Below are positions 57,250 through 64,000 of a stretch of 64,000 nucleotides of DNA, piece after piece. The notes below the pieces were generated by a model. The model had not been told where the DNA came from and made no database searches. It saw only the letters and a list, made by a program, of their open reading frames with translations. The stretch is from Arachidicoccus sp. (GTDB taxonomy: Bacteria > Bacteroidota > Bacteroidia > Chitinophagales > Chitinophagaceae): positions 27,475-91,474 of the forward strand of contig JAPWKH010000010.1 of NCBI GenBank assembly GCA_028283605.1, read 5' to 3'. The position numbers and the translations under genes are program-made. Positions within the stretch are counted from its first letter, which is position 1; each line of letters opens with the position of its first letter.

Positions 57250-58309
57250 TCGGCTAACAATATTACAACCGATAGTGCCTCACTATCGAGATATGTTTTT
57301 TGAAGGCCTATTGCAGGAATTCGATATAGTAGATATTTATTGCTATGAAACAATAGATAAGAACAGCGCATTTAAAAATAGCGTTGCTATTGATACAAAA
57401 CAGATTAAATCTTTCTATGTAGGCCCTTTTTTATTTTATAATCCATTTACATTATTAAAAAGCAAGAGTAAAACACTTGTTCTGATGTTGAATTTTGGAC
57501 ATATAACTACATGGATGTTGCTATTAACTAAATGGATTCACAGAAAAAGAATAATTCTATGGGGACAGGGAATTTCTGTAAAGAGATATTTGTCAGAAGA
57601 AAAAAAAAGAGACTTTAAATTGAAATGGATGATAGCCTTTTCTGACGGTGATTGGATTTATACAGAAAAAGAGGCAGCATTATGGAAGCAATGTTTCCCC
57701 AAAAAACAAATTGTTTCTTTAAATAATACTTTAAAATGTTCTTACGAGACAAAACTTTCTGCATCAGCCATTAAAGAATTAAAAAAAAAATATGGCATTG
57801 TACAAAATAAGATTCTCATCTTCTCTGCCCGTTTTGAGAATCCTTATAGAAGAGTGGACTTGTTATTAGATGCTATAAAACAACTGCCACAAGATCAAAT
57901 TGGGTTTATTATAATTGGAGGAGGAAGCCTTAAGCCAGATTTTTCCGTTTATAAAAATGTGTACGATTTTGGAAAATTATATGATGATGGGATAAAAAAA
58001 GAGCTGTTTTCAATTGCAGATATCTATTTTCAACCCGGTTGGGTAGGATTATCAATAGTAGAAGCTATGTCATATTCACTTCCTATTTTTACTTTTAAAA
58101 GAACAGATAATATTAAACAATGTGTAGAATATGCTTATATAATAGATAGATATAACGGACTTCTTTTTGATAACCTCGAAAACTTTTTACAATCCGTACA
58201 GACCATCTCTAATGAAGAAATTAAACATATGGGCGAAAATGCTCTGCAGTATGCAAAAAATAATTTAACAATAAAAAATATGGTTAACAGGGCTATATCC
58301 ATTGTATGA
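57221..58309 (+). CDS. Group 1 (GT4) glycosyltransferase 3
   Basis: A 362-aa GT4-type enzyme. Opening RLTILQPIVPHYRDMFFEGL, central YLSEEKKRDFKLKWMIAFSD and KTKILIFSARF-like NKILIFSARFENPYRRVDLL, and the donor site YFQPGWVGLSIVEAMSYSLPIFTF, though the first Glu of E-x7-E is replaced by Gly-Trp-Val here. It starts inside the end of the propeller gene (ATG 57221 or 57233) and overlaps the next gene by four bases. Confidence 0.83.
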   Translation: MIFSMGKRNNRLTILQPIVPHYRDMFFEGLLQEFDIVDIYCYETIDKNSAFKNSVAIDTKQIKSFYVGPFLFYNPFTLLKSKSKTLVLMLNFGHITTWMLLLTKWIHRKRIILWGQGISVKRYLSEEKKRDFKLKWMIAFSDGDWIYTEKEAALWKQCFPKKQIVSLNNTLKCSYETKLSASAIKELKKKYGIVQNKILIFSARFENPYRRVDLLLDAIKQLPQDQIGFIIIGGGSLKPDFSVYKNVYDFGKLYDDGIKKELFSIADIYFQPGWVGLSIVEAMSYSLPIFTFKRTDNIKQCVEYAYIIDRYNGLLFDNLENFLQSVQTISNEEIKHMGENALQYAKNNLTIKNMVNRAISIV

Positions 58310-59484
58310 ACACAAAAATCCTTCATATAATTTCTTCTATGAATCCCGAATCGGGCGGGGTATGCAAAGCTATCCGGGACATTATCTTCGGTATGTCTGA
58401 ATTATATAAAAATTGCGAAAATGATGTGGTGTGTGTAGATAATCCTGAAAGTTCCTTTATAAAAAACGATTCGATTAATATAATTGCTTTAGGCCCAAAA
58501 AAAACTTCATGGAGCTATTGTTCTTCTCTTTTACCATGGCTCGTAACTAATTACCGCAAATATGACAAAGTAATTGTTCATGGGCTTTGGCAATATCAAA
58601 GCTATGCGATATATAAAGCTTGGAAAAAATATAAATTTAATTATTTTGTAATGCCGCATGGCATGCTCGATCCGTATTTTCAGAAAGCAAAAGGAAGAAA
58701 AATAAAAGCACTGCGCAATTCTCTTCTATGGCATGTGGTGGAACATAAACTTATCAATAATGCAAAAGGCCTTCTTTTTACATGCGAGGAAGAAATGCTG
58801 CTGGCAAAAACTACTTTTGATAATTATAAGCCGGCTAAAGAAATTATTATAGGCTTAGGCATACACAATCCACCTGCATTCTCAGAAAAATTTAAATTAG
58901 CTTTTAAATTAAAGGTAAATGGTTGGGATGGCAAACCTTTTTGGCTTTTTTTAAGCCGTATACATCCTAAAAAAGGTGTTGATATTTTAATAAATGCTTA
59001 TTTGAATTTATTAAAAGAAACAAAGACTCTTCCGCAATTGATTATTGCCGGTCCAGGTTTAAACACTGAGTATGGTAACGAATTGATTGCTTTAGCCCAA
59101 AAAAATTCAAACATACTTTTTCCCGGTATGTTAAGTGGTGATGACAAATGGGGGGCTTTTTATGAATCGGAATTATTTATTTTACCCAGTCATCAGGAAA
59201 ATTTTGGAATTGCTATTGTTGAAGCAATGGCATGTGCAAAACCGGTTATAATTACAAACAAAGTAAATATTTGGAGAGAAATAAACAAATATGAATGCGG
59301 GTATGTTGGAAATGATGATTACCATGAATTATTATTTCTTTTGAAAAAATGGCATACAATGAATACAAACGAGAAAAATGAATTAAGTCAAAATGCACAA
59401 GAAACATTTTATAAATTATTTTCTATAAGTAAGGCCGCAAGTAATTTTTATGCAGCAATAGATGAGTCAATAAATAAATATTAA
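58306..59484 (+). CDS. Group 1 (GT4) glycosyltransferase 4
   Basis: A 392-aa GT4 enzyme with N-terminal ILHIISSMNPESGGVCKAIR, VIVHGLWQYQSYAIYKAWKK and MPHGMLDPYFQKAKGRKIKAL, characteristic of WcaI/WbdA-like transferases, and the donor site LFILPSHQENFGIAIVEAMACAKPVIITNKVN with intact ENFGIAIVE. Start ATG overlaps the preceding stop. Mannose or fucose donors are usual for this group, which would fit the GDP-fucose genes (inference). Confidence 0.9.
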   Translation: MNTKILHIISSMNPESGGVCKAIRDIIFGMSELYKNCENDVVCVDNPESSFIKNDSINIIALGPKKTSWSYCSSLLPWLVTNYRKYDKVIVHGLWQYQSYAIYKAWKKYKFNYFVMPHGMLDPYFQKAKGRKIKALRNSLLWHVVEHKLINNAKGLLFTCEEEMLLAKTTFDNYKPAKEIIIGLGIHNPPAFSEKFKLAFKLKVNGWDGKPFWLFLSRIHPKKGVDILINAYLNLLKETKTLPQLIIAGPGLNTEYGNELIALAQKNSNILFPGMLSGDDKWGAFYESELFILPSHQENFGIAIVEAMACAKPVIITNKVNIWREINKYECGYVGNDDYHELLFLLKKWHTMNTNEKNELSQNAQETFYKLFSISKAASNFYAAIDESINKY

Positions 59485-59487
59485 AAG

Positions 59488-60558
59488 ATGAATAACTATC
59501 TCAGTCAAAAATTAAAAATACTATCTTTTATATTAATTATTTTTGTACTATATATTCATTCCAGTTTTCATGCTGATGAAATACGTGGGATAGGCTTAAG
59601 TATATTTTATATTCAAAAATTTATTTCAGGAATGCTTGGTAGATGCGCTGTTCCTCTTTTTTACATGATATCAGGGTATTTGTTTTTTTATAAGACGCCC
59701 GAGGGAATAAAATCTGTTCTGGAAAAAATGAAAAAAAGAATTAATTCATTATTGATTCCCTATATTATAGGATGCTTATTTTTTGTCTTCTTCAACATTC
59801 TTATATCACATCTTCCTGCCACATCTAAATTTGTAAACGCTTATATAACATCTCCATTTAATGAACCTTTTTTCAAGGCAATAGTAAGGATTTTTTATGA
59901 TGCAGGAAATGGTTCACCAATGGCATTTCAATTATGGTTTTTAAGAGACTTAATAATATTAGTAATTTTATCACCTATATGGTATTATCTGTATAAATAT
60001 TTAAAGTGGTATTGGATACCGGTAATTTTTATATTAAATACTATATCAATGAATAGGCCCATTGAACACTTTCCGGTCTACTCATTATTTTGGTTTTCAT
60101 TGGGGGGTGCATTAATAAAATCAAAGTTCATCATTACTGTTATGCAATATGCTTCAAAATATTACATTACTACAATATTATTTTTAGTGTTATGTATTTT
60201 ACAAATTATATATCCTAGCAATATACAATGGATTTACTTTCAAATACCTATAATCTTACTTGGTATTATTAGTTTATGGATTTGTTACAATGGCATAGTA
60301 GCTTCCAATTTTGATCTGTATAATCATAGATGGCTTTCTACAGCATGTAATTATACTTTTTTTATTTATTTATTTCATGAGCCAACGTTAAATATTATTC
60401 GAAAAATAATTGCTTTTATAATAGGGAAAAATCAAATCGGATATATTATATCTTATTTATCTTCCCCTTTCATCTTTGCATTTTTTGCAATTATCATTGG
60501 TATGTTATTAAAAAAGATTTTACCAAATTTATATACCATTATTATAGGTGGTCGTTAA
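59488..60558 (+). CDS. Membrane acyltransferase 3 family protein 2
   Basis: A 356-aa multi-pass inner-membrane protein of the same acyltransferase-3 family as the one at 46.3 kb. Opening helices with LSFILIIFVLYIHSSFHAD, AVPLFYMISGYLFFYKTP, and FQLWFLRDLIILVILSPI. It is three bases behind the last glycosyltransferase and ends the locus. It may be O-acetylating or succinylating the repeat unit. Confidence 0.87.
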   Translation: MNNYLSQKLKILSFILIIFVLYIHSSFHADEIRGIGLSIFYIQKFISGMLGRCAVPLFYMISGYLFFYKTPEGIKSVLEKMKKRINSLLIPYIIGCLFFVFFNILISHLPATSKFVNAYITSPFNEPFFKAIVRIFYDAGNGSPMAFQLWFLRDLIILVILSPIWYYLYKYLKWYWIPVIFILNTISMNRPIEHFPVYSLFWFSLGGALIKSKFIITVMQYASKYYITTILFLVLCILQIIYPSNIQWIYFQIPIILLGIISLWICYNGIVASNFDLYNHRWLSTACNYTFFIYLFHEPTLNIIRKIIAFIIGKNQIGYIISYLSSPFIFAFFAIIIGMLLKKILPNLYTIIIGGR

Positions 60559-60652
60559 TAACTCCTCCATAAATTTTTAATTCATCACATGCTTTTTATC
60601 TTTTAAAAACTGCTTTTTTTTCATATAAGCAAAACGAAAGTGGCTCGCCCAT

Positions 60653-60820
60653 CCGGCCTTATGCGGAAAGGCGTTAAAAAAAATGGGCAGCGAAGGCGTA
60701 AAAATCGGATATGTTCGAAGTGCGCCGCAGGCGTATAAGTTTATCCGGTTTTAGCCGCACCAACTGATTTTTAGCCCTCCGCATTAGCCTTGACCTTTTG
60801 TTTCTTTTGCGTCAAGGCAA
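60653..60820. repeat. Dispersed intergenic repeat, unit A
   Basis: About 168 bases: CGGCCTTATGCGGAAAGGCG at the left, TTTTAGCCGCACCAACTGAT in the middle, and CTTTTGTTTCTTTTGCGTCA to GG at the right. The same parts recur in unit B, 236 bases further on, which is split by the insertion element. The right-hand string recalls repeats common between genes in Bacteroidota. No gene lies in 60559-60994. Confidence 0.75.
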
Positions 60821-60888
60821 ACGAAAGAAAAAAATCATTATAAACATCATCGCCTCTTCACTTTCCAACTGATAGAACTGCTTCAATT

Positions 60889-60994
60889 TCGGCCTTATGC
60901 GGAAAGGCGTTAAAAAAATCGGGCATCGAAGGCGTAAAAACGGGTGTTGTTCGAAGCCGCGTAGAGCGGCGAGTTTTGCCAGTTTTAGCCGCAG
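60889..60994. repeat. Dispersed intergenic repeat, unit B, left part
   Basis: Begins CGGCCTTATGCGGAAAGGCG and ends in TTTTAGCCGCAG, where the insertion element starts. The right part of the same unit continues at 62351. The joined unit aligns end to end with unit A, which shows that the element inserted into an existing repeat. Confidence 0.78.
60991..60994. repeat. Target-site duplication GCAG, left
   Basis: GCAG directly before the left end of the insertion element; the same four bases follow its right end at 62347-62350. Four bases fit the IS407 group of the IS3 family. Confidence 0.8.
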
Positions 60995-61096
60995 TGTAAG
61001 CTTCCCCAAATTTCGGCCACCTAAAGTTAGAGTTTAAAAAGAACGTGTAAGCTTCCCCAAATTTCGGCCACCTAAAGTTAGAGTTTAAAAAGAACG
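60995..61096 (+). repeat. Exact 51-base tandem duplication of the IS left end
   Basis: Bases 60995-61045 and 61046-61096 are identical, each from TGTAAGCTTCCCC to AAAAAGAACG. The orfA start at 61126 follows the second copy with 29 bases between, so the inner copy may be the original end and the outer one the end used in the last transposition, or the reverse. Confidence 0.92.
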
Positions 61097-61125
61097 GCAT
61101 TGTTTAATTTTAAACTTTAAATACA

Positions 61126-61389
61126 ATGAAAAAGCGATTTACAGAAAGCCAGATAGTGGCAGTAATTAAAAAACAAGAAAGCGGCTTATCGATTAAAGAT
61201 ATCTGCCGTGAGATTGGGATTAGCGAAGCAACATTTTATAATTGGAAAGCAAAGTATGGCGGCATGGAAGCCAGCGATGTGTCGAAGTTACGGGAGCTGG
61301 AAAAGGAGAACGCAGAGCTGAAGAAAATGTTTGCTGAAATGAGTTTGGAGAACCGTGCAATGAGAAATCTGATTGAAAAAAAGTTGTAA
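61126..61389 (+). CDS. IS3-family transposase OrfA
   Basis: An 87-aa DNA-binding helix-turn-helix and leucine-zipper subunit: MKKRFTESQIVAVIKKQESG, DICREIGISEATFYNWKAKYGGM and then the heptad region KLRELEKENAELKKMFAEMS. It pairs with orfB via -1 frameshift at the heptamer A-AAA-AAG (61377-61383). Its stop follows two codons later. The sequence agrees with IS407-type OrfA. Confidence 0.93.
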   Translation: MKKRFTESQIVAVIKKQESGLSIKDICREIGISEATFYNWKAKYGGMEASDVSKLRELEKENAELKKMFAEMSLENRAMRNLIEKKL

Positions 61390-62317
61390 CGCCCCAGGCA
61401 AAGCGGGAAGCTGTTGATTATTTAAGCACAGAAGAACAGCTAAGTAACCGAAAGGCGTGTAAACTGATAGGCTTATCTCGTACAAGCTATCAGTATAAAG
61501 CAAAGCTCAAAGACGACGAAGAACTTCAAGCAGCATTAACAACATTAACCACCAAACATGTTGCCATCGGGTTTTGGCAATGTTGTTACCGGCTATGGAA
61601 CATGGGCTATAGCTGGAACCATAAAAGATTTATCGAGTATACACGGACATGAAACTGAATATCCGCCGCAGGGCTAAGCGAAGACTACCACAAAGGGTAA
61701 AACAACCATTGAGTGTTCCAACAACACCTAACCAGGTTTGGAGTATTGATTTTATGAATGACAGCCTGATGGATGGTAGGCGATATAGGTTGTTCAATGT
61801 GATAGACGACTTTAACAGAGAATCATTGGCTATAGAAGTGGATACTTCGCTACCGTCACTCAGGGTCATAAGAGTGTTGGAAAAATTAATAGTTCAACGA
61901 GGCAAACCGACTAATATCCGATGCGATAACGGTCCGGAGTTCATCAGTCACAAGTTGGAGCAATGGTGCGCTGAGAAGGACAGGCAAATAACCTTACAGT
62001 TTATTCAACCCGGTAAGCCCATGCAAAATGCTTATATTGAAAGAAAAAACGGAAGTATCAGAAGGGAGTTACTGAATGCCTACTTATTTTACAGTTTAAA
62101 TGAAGTACGGGAAAAATGTGAAGAATGGAGAATTGATTACAATACCGAAAGACCGCATAAGGCATTAGGCTATCTTTCTCCAATTAAGTATAAGGAACTG
62201 AACACATCAGCTTTATCCACACCCGCAAGCGAAAATCATTTACAAATTGAAGCGCAGCGGGTCGTGGATAAAGCGGCAGAAAACAAAAAGAATTTTACAT
62301 TTGAAAACTCTAATTGA
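61383..62317 (+). pseudogene. IS3-family transposase OrfB (integrase catalytic domain), one missing base
   Basis: Read from the slippage site in the -1 frame: VTPQAKREAVDYLSTEEQLS, KACKLIGLSRTSYQYK, then HHVAIGFW-like TTKHVAIGFWQCCYRLWNMG. This frame ends at TGA 61650-61652. The rest continues in another frame from about 61632: VYTDMKLNIRRRAKRRLPQ, the rve domain with all three catalytic acids (Asp in VWSIDFMND, Asp in IRCDNGPEF, Glu in AYIERKNGS), and the tail ERPHKALGYLSP. One base lost near 61627-61632 accounts for the break. DDE residues are intact. Confidence 0.9.
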
Positions 62318-62346
62318 TTCTGGCACTAAAATAAGGGGAGCTTACA

Positions 62347-62408
62347 GCAGCAACAGATTTTTAGCCCTCCGCATTAGCCTTGAACTTTTGTTTCTTTTGC
62401 GTCAAGGA
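62347..62408. repeat. Target-site duplication GCAG and right part of dispersed repeat unit B
   Basis: GCAG at 62347-62350, then CAACAGATTTTTAGCCCTCC and, at 62384-62406, CTTTTGTTTCTTTTGCGTCA plus AGG, which match the right part of unit A. Together with 60889-60994 this rebuilds a full repeat. Confidence 0.8.
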
Positions 62409-62843
62409 CAAATGAAGCATCGCAAACATCTTCGTTTCCTTACTCCTTTGCCTCGTTGCGTGAATAGGCTGCAAAAACCAAAATCTTTGGGCGCACGTCA
62501 TTTGTAATTCCGTTGCGAGAATCCACACCCTTTGCGCTCGTATATATTCGTTGCTGCGTTGCGTGAAAATACATTTGCGTGAAATTTTGTGTACAACAAG
62601 ATCTGCGGACATACAAAAAAAGCACAAATGCACAAAAGGGGCATAAATGTACTTTAACGGTATGTACCGCCTTGACTTACGCCTGCCGCCGCTTATATCT
62701 TCGTCAGGTCATTGATTCTCTTCATTCCAAAAAACTTGTAGTATGCCAAAGTTGTTCCTTTCCTGAAATGATCAAAATTTTCGAAGGTAATATTCCTCCG
62801 CTTATAATATAGTTTCTGATCTGAAGTGACTAATGTAGATGCC
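62409..62843. other. Intergenic region without a supported gene
   Basis: 435 bases of mixed composition with short GCGTTGCGTGA motifs (62454-62464 and 62552-62562). An ORF of 77 codons at 62579-62812 shows no protein-like pattern. Nothing else can be supported here. Confidence 0.4.
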
Positions 62844-63420
62844 CTATAGGCTTTTACAGCGAATGCCTAGGTTTATTTCTGTGTGTATGAGTTCTTTCTG
62901 TTTTAGCTTATCATTCGGCTTGCAATAAAATGTGTGTAATTTTTCCGAATGTTCTGCTGTTAAACCGGATAGGTTTTCAAGTTGGTTGTAGTGTACATAG
63001 AGTTCTCTCAGGTTAGTTAACCCGGAGACAGGTTGTAAATTATGGATATGGTTACAATGAGCATATAATTGTTCAAGATCTTTCATCTGTTCAATACCTT
63101 TCAAAGAATCGATTACGTTATTAAACATAAATAAGCTTTTTCAGGCCTGTAATATCTTTCAAATCATCCAGAGTGCGAATATCATGGTGGGTGACAACGA
63201 GTATTTTTAATTGCTTCAACGCGCGTAATCCGGATAAATTATGGAGCTGGAAATCCATGTTGGCGTAGGCAGCCCCCGGCCCGGCGAATCTGAGAACTTC
63301 TGTGGAAAAAAGCCTTTCTGCTTCCTCCTCGCTCGGAATAGTGGAGTGCATAAAAAAAACTTCGCCAAAGGCTCGCTGCCATTGTACTTCCAAAGATGTC
63401 CACCAATGTAAATAGTCCAT
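62844..63420 (-). pseudogene. Leucine-rich-repeat protein, one frameshift
   Basis: From ATG 63420 to the stop at 62844, about 191 aa. The start (MDYLHWWTSLEVQWQRAFGE) has no signal peptide. Four to five SDS22-like leucine-rich repeats follow: LSGLRALKQLKILVVTHHDI, LKDITGLKKL, then in the other frame FMFNNVIDSLKGIEQMKDLE, LYAHCNHIHNL, and LTNLRELYVHYNQLENLSGL. A frame change near 63133-63136 separates the halves; leaving out one base gives the smooth GLKKLFMFNNVIDSL. It may bind a protein partner. It lies two bases behind the tail-collar gene on the same strand. Confidence 0.72.
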
Positions 63421-63422
63421 GA

Positions 63423-63949
63423 TTAAGATCGGCTGGGGAATATGCCGGCTAGTAGCAATGTAAAAATTTAAAACAATATATGGCTGCATATTGGAGTGCG
63501 GGTGGCTGCCTCCAGCAGCAGATAATGCCTGTGTACTCATGGTAGCATTAGCAGTGCTTGTAGTATTATTCTTTATCCAATGCACCTGTATTGGCCCATA
63601 AAGCGCCTTGTGGCGAAGAGGTAGTCCCTGCGCCGGTGTTGGCATTTACCGTATGGGTGTGTGCGGGCATTTCGCTAAGCGCTAATGTCACGCTTTCAGT
63701 TCCTGCCATTTCTCCTAATGTACGGGAACTTAGCCCACTGCCGGTTCCCATCCCAATAGGGACCCTTCCTTGTAGGTTAGGTATACCAAAATTTGTGGAG
63801 CCATTTCCTCCGAAAGTGGTGCCTAGCAAAGCAAATAGAGCCGCATATGAACTGATTGAAAGTAAACTTCCATTACAAGATTGATATCCGGCAGGCGCAA
63901 AGTTAAATCCCGCCATAAAAATTTCTCCAAGAAAAGGATCCGAAGGCAT
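63423..63949 (-). pseudogene. Phage tail collar domain protein (microcystin-dependent protein family), two frameshifts
   Basis: The family is clear from the start: PFLGEIFMAGFNFAPAGYQS, SSYAALFALLGTTFGGNGST, FGIPNLQGRVPIGMG, LGEMAGTESVTLALSEMPAH, THTVNANTG, and ending HSNMQPYIVLNFYIA. Two frame changes: one near 63566-63573 (ALDK to NNTTSTANATMS) and one near 63452-63455, after which the reading LAGIFPSRS ends at TAA 63423-63425, the usual C-terminus of this family. About 174 aa. Proteins of this group occur in phage-tail-like clusters; none is visible in the last 51 bases. It is directly upstream of the leucine-rich-repeat gene. Confidence 0.82.
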
Positions 63950-64000
63950 AGTTTTTATTTTTATTTTTTAAATTGGCATGAATGGTGGCTATAGTTGTAT

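Larger units (their letters stand above)
60995..62346 (+). mobile_element. IS3-family (IS407-like) insertion sequence with doubled left end
   Basis: 1352 bases. The left end reads TGTAAGCTTCCCCAAATTTC and the right end, complemented, TGTAAGCTCCCCTTATTTTA: imperfect inverted ends with the shared CCCC. Flanked by the GCAG duplication. It encodes orfA and orfB joined by a -1 slippage heptamer A-AAA-AAG at 61377-61383. The left 51 bases occur twice in tandem (60995-61045 and 61046-61096); without the extra copy the element would be 1301 bases, a normal size. One base is missing in orfB. Confidence 0.9.

Noticed and set aside
61126..61389. A stand-alone transcriptional regulator (helix-turn-helix) at the end of the sugar locus
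   Set aside because: It is OrfA of the insertion element, with inverted ends, target duplication and the orfB slippage site.
62579..62812. 77-codon plus-strand ORF after the insertion element
   Set aside because: No signal, domain or start context; composition does not look like coding sequence.
62844..63645. A natural fusion of the collar C-terminus with the leucine-rich-repeat protein, as the raw frame reads
   Set aside because: Another frame gives the standard collar C-terminus LAGIFPSRS and stop, two bases before an ATG that starts the repeat protein; an indel is simpler.

Overview
The window is a chromosomal segment of a Bacteroidota bacterium, most likely of the Chitinophagaceae type. 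The evidence is a fused SecDF, Bacteroidota-typical families (DUF4270, DUF4907, DUF4421, LytTR regulators, FemAB-like GNATs, a monothiol bacilliredoxin), -7 boxes of the TAnnTTTG type, few Shine-Dalgarno sequences, and Bacteroidota-style Wza/Wzc export proteins. No tRNA, rRNA or CRISPR array was seen.

Layout: 0-18.5 kb is mostly housekeeping: the 3' part of secDF, a hydroxyacid dehydrogenase, an AraC regulator, a methyltransferase/GT2 pair, a DnaQ-type exonuclease, a DUF3472 exported protein, mpl, a YtxJ-like protein, rho, an aminotransferase, a DUF4421 protein, purC, a gamma carbonic anhydrase, murI and a HerA-like ATPase. A multi-hairpin GC-rich element sits at 18.6-18.8 kb. From 18.9 to 24.4 kb runs a Gfo/Idh - sugar-phosphotransferase - M1-peptidase-like barrel - FemAB-like operon, then fabD and a thioredoxin. 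From 25.9 to 31.0 kb lies an envelope module: a Kelch lipoprotein and DUF4907 lipoprotein on one side, a DUF4270 lipoprotein and an outer-membrane barrel on the other, with a LytTR regulator (degenerate receiver domain) between them. The two flanking transcription units start from promoters that share an 18-base core, a second box at the same spacing, and nearly equal leader lengths; this is the most interesting regulatory signal in the window. From 31 to 37.4 kb are an alkyltransferase-like protein, trmB, a GH3-like gene, two Spy/CpxP-like periplasmic proteins and a third small exported protein, a DUF4468-like protein and a GDPD.

From 37.5 to 60.6 kb is a large Wzx/Wzy-type exopolysaccharide locus: ugd and a WcaJ-like initiating transferase on the minus strand, then wza, wzc, fcl, gmd, an acyltransferase, a pyruvyl transferase, wzx, five glycosyltransferases, a hexapeptide acetyltransferase, wzy, a cytoplasmic beta-propeller protein of unknown role and a second acyltransferase. 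The conserved front part is visibly richer in G+C than the accessory back part. The predicted product is an acidic, fucose-containing polymer with acyl and possibly pyruvyl decorations.

From 60.6 kb on there are dispersed repeats, an IS3-family (IS407-like) element inserted into one repeat copy with a 4-base target duplication and a tandemly doubled left end, and finally a phage-tail-collar gene followed by a leucine-rich-repeat gene on the minus strand.

Quality warning: eight single-base frameshifts break otherwise intact genes (secDF, GH3, wzc, fcl, the IS orfB, the collar gene twice, the LRR gene). Seven fit one extra base, one fits a missing base, and most lie in short homopolymers. Consensus error is the simplest explanation, so these genes are annotated over their full extent with the break position given.
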